Positions 13,210-17,283 of a DNA stretch of 17,283 bases are shown in pieces. The translations under genes were made by a program, and so were the position numbers. How positions within the stretch are numbered: position 1 is the stretch's first letter; each line of letters opens with the position of its first letter. The stretch is from NCBI GenBank assembly GCA_050115795.1, contig JASFPT010000062.1, positions 1 to 17,283 of the forward strand, read 5' to 3'. Under the pieces are notes generated by a model. The model worked only from the letters and a program-made list of their open reading frames with translations, was not told where the DNA came from and did no database searches. Source of the DNA: JAIPEL01 sp050115795. GTDB taxonomy: Bacteria > Desulfobacterota > Desulfobacteria > Desulfobacterales > CAFBRK01.

Positions 13210-13944
13210 GTGCCCGAATCGGATCCGCTGCTGCTCGAACAACGCCTGTCTTATCGATTCACGGACCGGCGACTGCTGGAAAACGCTCTCCATCACAGTT
13301 CGTTCATCCACGAGCAGGATCGAACGGATCTTCGCAGCAATGAGCGGCTGGAGTTTCTTGGAGACGCCGTACTCAATCTGGCCGCAGGGCACCTGCTGAT
13401 GCGGCGTTTTCCCGAGGTTCCCGAGGGACGCCTTTCCCGCATGAGGGCCCGACTGGTCAACGAATCCCAGGTGGCCAAACTGGCCCGCATGCTCGAGTTG
13501 GGTGGGTTTATCCGCCTCGGAAAAGGGGAGTTGCTCTCGGGAGGCCCGAACAAAAGGTCGATCCTGGCCGATGCATATGAGGCCCTGATCGGCGCCGTTT
13601 ACCTGGACGGCGGCTTTGATGCGGCGTTTCGGGTTTTACGGGCCCATTTGTCGCCGCTGCTGGAGAACATGACCACGCCGGCGTTGACTTTTGACTACAA
13701 AAGTCGCCTTCAGGAAGCGGTCCAAGCCAGCGGGGGAAAGGTGCCGGAGTACCGGATGGTGTCAGAATCCGGCCCGGATCACGACAAGCGGTTCCGCGTC
13801 TCGGTTCGGGTGTCCGATCTATGCGAAGAGGGGGTCGGCAAAAGCAAAAAAATGGCCGAACAGGACGCGGCAAGAAGGGCTTTTGAGCGCCTCTTGCCCG
13901 AAGGGAACACGGAAAACGACGCGGACGCGGAGCCGATACCATGA
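13210..13944 (+). CDS. rnc: Ribonuclease III
   Basis: A 244-residue double-strand-specific endoribonuclease that processes rRNA precursors and structured mRNAs. The signature NERLEFLGDAVL is at residues 44-55; catalytic acids are E48, D52, D121 and E124 (ADAYEALIGAVYLDGG). The double-stranded RNA-binding domain covers about 161-230, ending with GVGKSKKMAEQDAARRAFERLL. A short acidic tail follows. The start is GTG at 13210 with a strong GGAGGAG just upstream. It overlaps the radical SAM gene by four bases. Two intercistronic hairpins in the F0 operon of this window are natural candidate substrates, though that is only inference. Confidence 0.97.
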   Translation: MPESDPLLLEQRLSYRFTDRRLLENALHHSSFIHEQDRTDLRSNERLEFLGDAVLNLAAGHLLMRRFPEVPEGRLSRMRARLVNESQVAKLARMLELGGFIRLGKGELLSGGPNKRSILADAYEALIGAVYLDGGFDAAFRVLRAHLSPLLENMTTPALTFDYKSRLQEAVQASGGKVPEYRMVSESGPDHDKRFRVSVRVSDLCEEGVGKSKKMAEQDAARRAFERLLPEGNTENDADAEPIP

Positions 13945-15005
13945 CCACCGGCGGCCGGGGACCACGACCGCTGGTGGTGCCGATCTTTCTTCCCAACGCC
14001 GGATGCCCCAACCGGTGCATCTTCTGCAACCAGCGGATTATCACCGGTGAAGCCTTTTCGCTCCCCAGCCCGAGTCGGATTCGAAAGACCATTGATTCTT
14101 TCCTGAAACACAGCCGCCCCCGACCTTCCGTTGAAATCGCCTTTTTCGGCGGAACCTTCCTGGGCCTGCCGGAGGAATCGATCCGGATCCTGCTCGAGAA
14201 GGCCGCGCGCTTTGTCTCGGAAGGACGCGCCGACGGCATCCGCTTTTCCACGCGTCCCGAGACCGTCGACCAGCGGCGGATGAGTTGGATTCGGCCCTTT
14301 CCGGTCAAAACCGTGGAACTCGGCGTTCAATCTCTGGATGACCGGGTACTGGCCGGCTGCCTGCGCGGCCACACCGCGGCCGATGCGACGGAGGCGGTAT
14401 CCCGTCTCCGGGCGGAGGGCCACCGGATCGGGCTTCAACTGATGATCGGCCTCCCCGGTCAGGACAAACTGTCGGTACTGGAGACGGCCCGAAAGGTTGT
14501 GGAACTCGGACCGGATTTTGTACGGATCTATCCGACCCTGGTTCTGGAAGACAGCCCACTTGCCGATCTGTACCGCTCGGGACGGTATGTGCCGCTGACC
14601 CTTGAAGAAGCGGTGAGCCAGGCCGCCGCCGTCTACCGGATGCTTGAACAGGGGGGGGTGGCCGTGATCCGAATGGGGCTTCAAGAGACCGACGGTCTCC
14701 GGACGCAGGGCCGGGTACTGGCAGGCCCTCACCACCCGGCTTTTGGAGAGCTGGCCCGATCGGCCGCCGTCTATTCCCAGGTGGAATCGGCTCTCGACCG
14801 AATCGGCGTTTCCGGCGGGAAGGTAAAGATCGCCGTTCACCCAGCCCGCGAAAGCCAGCTCCGGGGGCAGGAAAACCGCAACCTTCAAAAGCTCAAGGAT
14901 CGCTTCGCCCTGTCGGCGGCCGCCGCAGAAAAAGACGCCGGTTTAGACCGGCATTGGATCCGGGTCGAAACCGGCGGCCAACCGCTGCAGGTGCGGATCT
15001 ACTGA
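13941..15005 (+). CDS. Elp3-like radical SAM protein encoded with rnc
   Basis: A 354-residue radical SAM enzyme. The iron-sulfur cluster motif CX3CX2C is C22, C26 and C29 in GCPNRCIFCNQ, followed by FFGGTF (68-73) and a conserved SAM-barrel strand set with VELGVQSLDDRVL and GLQLMIGLPGQ. The barrel resembles the Elp3/HemN-like group, and a short C-terminal region with GPHHPAFGELARS follows. It lacks an acetyltransferase domain, so it is not a full Elp3. This type of protein is often encoded directly after rnc in related bacteria, and I regard the substrate as unknown (RNA modification is a reasonable guess from context). It starts within the rnc stop (ATGA). A run of eight G (14651-14658) is in frame. 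It is the last gene of the unit and ends before a strong hairpin. Confidence 0.83.
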   Translation: MTTGGRGPRPLVVPIFLPNAGCPNRCIFCNQRIITGEAFSLPSPSRIRKTIDSFLKHSRPRPSVEIAFFGGTFLGLPEESIRILLEKAARFVSEGRADGIRFSTRPETVDQRRMSWIRPFPVKTVELGVQSLDDRVLAGCLRGHTAADATEAVSRLRAEGHRIGLQLMIGLPGQDKLSVLETARKVVELGPDFVRIYPTLVLEDSPLADLYRSGRYVPLTLEEAVSQAAAVYRMLEQGGVAVIRMGLQETDGLRTQGRVLAGPHHPAFGELARSAAVYSQVESALDRIGVSGGKVKIAVHPARESQLRGQENRNLQKLKDRFALSAAAAEKDAGLDRHWIRVETGGQPLQVRIY

Positions 15006-15030
15006 GCCGCGTCCGTGCAGAAAGAAAAGA

Positions 15031-15053
15031 GGCGCTGCCCGACGGGCAGCGCC
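15031..15053. terminator. Bidirectional intrinsic terminator between convergent genes
   Basis: GGCGCTGCCC (15031-15040) and GGGCAGCGCC (15044-15053) form a perfect 10-bp GC-rich stem with a GAC loop. On the minus strand it is followed by TCTTTTCTTT; on the plus strand by CTTGGTTTTG. It serves the radical SAM gene (+) and probably the universal stress gene (-). Confidence 0.85.
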
Positions 15054-15078
15054 CTTGGTTTTGCGGAGCGATACCTTC

Positions 15079-15102
15079 ATAACATCGCGAAAGCGATTTT
15101 AT
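15079..15102. repeat. Second copy of the short 3'-end hairpin
   Basis: ATAACATCGC, a GAAA loop and GCGATTTTAT form a 10-bp stem with one mismatch; the right arm includes the stop codon of the universal stress gene. It is nearly the same as 1097-1119 at the end of the cupin gene, in the same orientation to the gene end. Confidence 0.5.
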
Positions 15103-15623
15103 TCGGGAAGCCGGACCACCAGTACCGGTATCCGGGAGCGGCGCACCACCCGACGGGCCGTGCTGCCGATCATGGCGTCGGCCAGGGTCCCTTCGCCGTG
15201 GGTGCCCATGACGATCAGGTCACAGCCGCTTTTCACAGACTGCTCAAGGATCTGTTCCACCGCGTTTCCGCGGACCACCAAAACCCCGTCGGTGCGAAAC
15301 GAAACCTCTTCCATCTCCTGCTGGGCGTCTTTGGCAAACCGGTCCAGGGCTTCGCCGATCAGGGTTCGGGTGGAAATCTTTCCGATCAGGGCGGCCCGGG
15401 CATCGTCCTCGTTGCGCTTTTTGATCTCCTCCCACTGCTCGGCACGCACGTATCCGATGATCTTCTCGTCCAGGCCCGGCTTTTCATCGATCACGTGAAG
15501 GATGACCAGGCCGGCATCGTAACGGGAGGCCATGCTGGCGGCATAGGCGAATGCCGGCTTGGCTGCCTCCGAGAGGTCCGTCGCATACAGGATCTTGTGG
15601 ATGCTCACCTTGGGAAGGATCAT
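15099..15623 (-). CDS. Universal stress protein (UspA family), TRAP-linked
   Basis: A 174-residue Usp-domain protein. The N-terminal strand KILYATDLSE includes D16, and the ATP-binding motif G-2x-G-9x-G-S is intact: G140, G143, G153, S154 in MGTHGEG...IGST. It therefore belongs to the ATP-binding class. A charged helical insert (about residues 50-75) makes it longer than the usual 140-150. The ATG at 15623 has AAGGAACGG upstream; a longer in-frame start at 15758 would run into the TRAP gene. It follows the TRAP permease by 49 bases on the same strand, as TeaD follows the TeaABC ectoine TRAP system in Halomonas elongata, where the Usp protein modulates transport. The same role here is inference from context. 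Confidence 0.92.
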   Translation of the reverse strand: MILPKVSIHKILYATDLSEAAKPAFAYAASMASRYDAGLVILHVIDEKPGLDEKIIGYVRAEQWEEIKKRNEDDARAALIGKISTRTLIGEALDRFAKDAQQEMEEVSFRTDGVLVVRGNAVEQILEQSVKSGCDLIVMGTHGEGTLADAMIGSTARRVVRRSRIPVLVVRLPE

Positions 15624-15672
15624 CTTCCGTTCCTTTTTTGGGTTGGGTGCACCGAACGCGTTTTCCCGTCGA

Positions 15673-17283
15673 TCAGGCGGCCGCACGCCGTTTGAACGCC
15701 CGAGAAAGAAGCTTGACCCAGTATCCGGATAGAAACCACGCGTACGCGTAAGTTCCAAGAGTAATCAGCACAAACGCCTTGACGATGTCCCAAGTGCTGC
15801 CGTCCAGGGAAAAACCCGGGACGTAGCCGAATAAAAACGGCCCCAGGTAGAGGAATTTGGCGAACTTGAAAGAGGAAAAGGCGGTTCTCCACATGTTCGC
15901 CTTTGCGATGGTCGCCCCGGCAAAGGCGGCGATGCACACCGGCGGGGTGATGTTTGAATCCTGGGAAAGCCAGTAGACGATCATGTGGGCGGCGATTTCG
16001 TTGACCCCCAGGTGGGTCAGGGCCGGGACGGCTACCACCGCGGTGATCAGGTAGGCGGCGGTCACCGGAACCCCCATACCGAGAATCAGGGAGGCAAAGG
16101 CGATGAGAAATATCGTCGCCACCAGCCGGAAATCGATCCCCCAGAAAACGGCATCCCCCGCCAGTTCGATAATGATGTCGGCAAAGGTCAGCACCAGGCC
16201 ACTGAAGCTGAGCACGCCGATGATGATGCCGATCACGCCTACGGTGGCGCCGATTTTCAGGCTGTTTTCGGTCCCCACCCGGGCGGCCACCACGAAATTC
16301 TTCAGCCCCTGCCAGGACTCTTTCCGGAACCGCCAGTAGATGAAGGCGGCGATCAGGACCCCGGGAATCACCGAAAACTTGTGGTCCACCTTGAACCAGT
16401 CGCCGGCCATGATCGGCAGCACCAGGGCGGCCATGGTCAGGTCCATCCGGGTCTCGGGGCGCACCCAGGAGATGATCAGGCAGGTGATGATGCCGAGGAT
16501 GGCCGAATAGGCCGGCGAATACCACAGGAGCATGAAAACGGTGATCACGACCAGCGGGAGGATATAATACCATTCCTTAACCAGGATTTCGATGGCGCTT
16601 TTGTGGAACTTTTCCCCGACCACGTTGTGCATCTTGGCCTCGTAGTGGACCATGACAAAGACGCTGAAAAAGTACATGATCGCCGGAAAGACCGCCACCA
16701 GCATGATCCGGGAGTAGGGAACGCCGGTGAGCTCGGCCATGATGAAACCGCCCGCTCCCATGACGGGGGGCATGAACATCCCGCCGATGGAGGCCGCCGG
16801 CTCGATGGCGCCGGCGATGTGGGGTTTGAATCCGGCTTTTTTCATCATCGGGATCGTGAAGGTCCCGGTGGAGACCGTATTGGCGATGGCACTTCCGGAA
16901 ATCGACCCGAACAGCCCCGAGGCGATGACCGACACTTTGGCCGGTCCGCCGATCCTGTGTCCCACCGCCGCCAAGGGAAAGTCGATGAAGAAGCGCTGCG
17001 CCCCGCACCCCTCCAGGTAGGCACCGAACAGGACAAAGAGGATCACATAGGTGGCCAGCACGTTGGCCATGATGCCGAACACCCCGTCGCTCTTGTAGAA
17101 GATGCTGGTGCACATCTCGGGAAAGGGCGCACCGGCGTGGGAAATCAGATCCGGAGCCTTGTAGCCGTATACCCCGTAGAGAAGCATTATGGCCCCGATG
17201 ATCACAAAGACGTTTCCCACCACCCGGCGGGCCAGCTCGATGCCGATGAGCACGCCGACCATGGCCACCCACATGTCGAACTG
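15673..17283 (-). CDS. TRAP transporter fused (4TM/12TM-type) permease, N-terminus outside the window
   Basis: The visible 537 codons end in KRRAAA-stop; the frame stays open to the window edge, so the beginning is missing and the ATG at 17274 is probably internal. It is the large membrane subunit of a tripartite ATP-independent periplasmic transporter, which takes up organic acids or similar solutes using an ion gradient. Marks of the fused DctQM family are VLFGAYLEGCGAQRFFIDF, GPAKVSVIASGLFGSISGSAIANT, GTFTIPMMKKAGF and EPAASIGGMFMPPVMGAGGFIMAE, each seen as a conserved segment, and a repeated half near LILGMGVPVTAAYLITAVVAVPAL. At least twelve hydrophobic helices are visible. The partner solute-binding protein, likely of the TAXI type, is not in the window. 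Substrate is unknown. The universal stress gene follows. Confidence 0.92.
   Translation of the reverse strand, partial: QFDMWVAMVGVLIGIELARRVVGNVFVIIGAIMLLYGVYGYKAPDLISHAGAPFPEMCTSIFYKSDGVFGIMANVLATYVILFVLFGAYLEGCGAQRFFIDFPLAAVGHRIGGPAKVSVIASGLFGSISGSAIANTVSTGTFTIPMMKKAGFKPHIAGAIEPAASIGGMFMPPVMGAGGFIMAELTGVPYSRIMLVAVFPAIMYFFSVFVMVHYEAKMHNVVGEKFHKSAIEILVKEWYYILPLVVITVFMLLWYSPAYSAILGIITCLIISWVRPETRMDLTMAALVLPIMAGDWFKVDHKFSVIPGVLIAAFIYWRFRKESWQGLKNFVVAARVGTENSLKIGATVGVIGIIIGVLSFSGLVLTFADIIIELAGDAVFWGIDFRLVATIFLIAFASLILGMGVPVTAAYLITAVVAVPALTHLGVNEIAAHMIVYWLSQDSNITPPVCIAAFAGATIAKANMWRTAFSSFKFAKFLYLGPFLFGYVPGFSLDGSTWDIVKAFVLITLGTYAYAWFLSGYWVKLLSRAFKRRAAA

Overview
The window looks like chromosomal backbone of a Gram-negative, anaerobic-type bacterium, most likely a Desulfobacterota (former Deltaproteobacteria, Desulfobacterales-like) genome. 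The reasons are the moderately GC-rich sequence, the F0 gene style (a short b' followed by a b subunit with an N-terminal signal-like helix), the sirC-ccsA/hemX-hemA cluster, and a fused TRAP permease followed by a universal stress protein. Taxonomy is inferred from gene content only. I see no rRNA, tRNA, CRISPR array, insertion sequence or phage gene.

Layout. (1) Positions 1-1964 hold a NAPE-PLD-like metallo-beta-lactamase-fold hydrolase (+), a convergent KdgF-like cupin (-) and a small exported OB-fold-like protein (+). (2) Positions 2149-5929 (-) form an F0-only ATP synthase operon, in transcription order atpZ-like, atpI-like, a, a four-hairpin c, a single-hairpin c, b' and b. It ends at a strong terminator and no F1 gene follows. 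(3) A divergent promoter region (5930-6184) separates it from a long + strand run, 6185-15005: DHH phosphoesterase, RNase Z-like MBL protein, precorrin-2 dehydrogenase, CcsA/HemX-like membrane protein, glutamyl-tRNA reductase, FabD, DksA, PHP phosphoesterase, RNase III and an Elp3-like radical SAM protein. (4) Positions 15099-17283 (-) hold a universal stress protein and, upstream of it, a TRAP permease cut by the window edge.

The most unusual system is the F0 rotor. One gene encodes four c-type hairpins in exact 81-residue register. Only hairpin 1 keeps the ion-binding glutamate (E65); hairpins 2-4 carry glutamine (Q146, Q227, Q308). The next gene encodes an ordinary 82-residue c subunit with a complete Na+-type ligand set (E65, V63, S66, T67, Y70) and a second carboxylate, E32, in helix 1. 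The single-hairpin gene has a stronger Shine-Dalgarno sequence and is flanked on both sides by stable intercistronic hairpins, which would suit unequal production of the two rotor subunits. A mixed rotor with reduced ion-to-ATP ratio, by analogy with V-type rotors and the mixed ring of Acetobacterium woodii, is a testable inference.

The + strand run combines RNA processing or turnover (DHH, RNase Z-like, PHP, RNase III, with the RNA polymerase regulator DksA) with tetrapyrrole supply (SirC, HemX/CcsA-like, HemA). FabD stands alone between hemA and dksA, away from the usual fab genes. A terminator after fabD and a promoter before dksA split the run into at least two transcription units.
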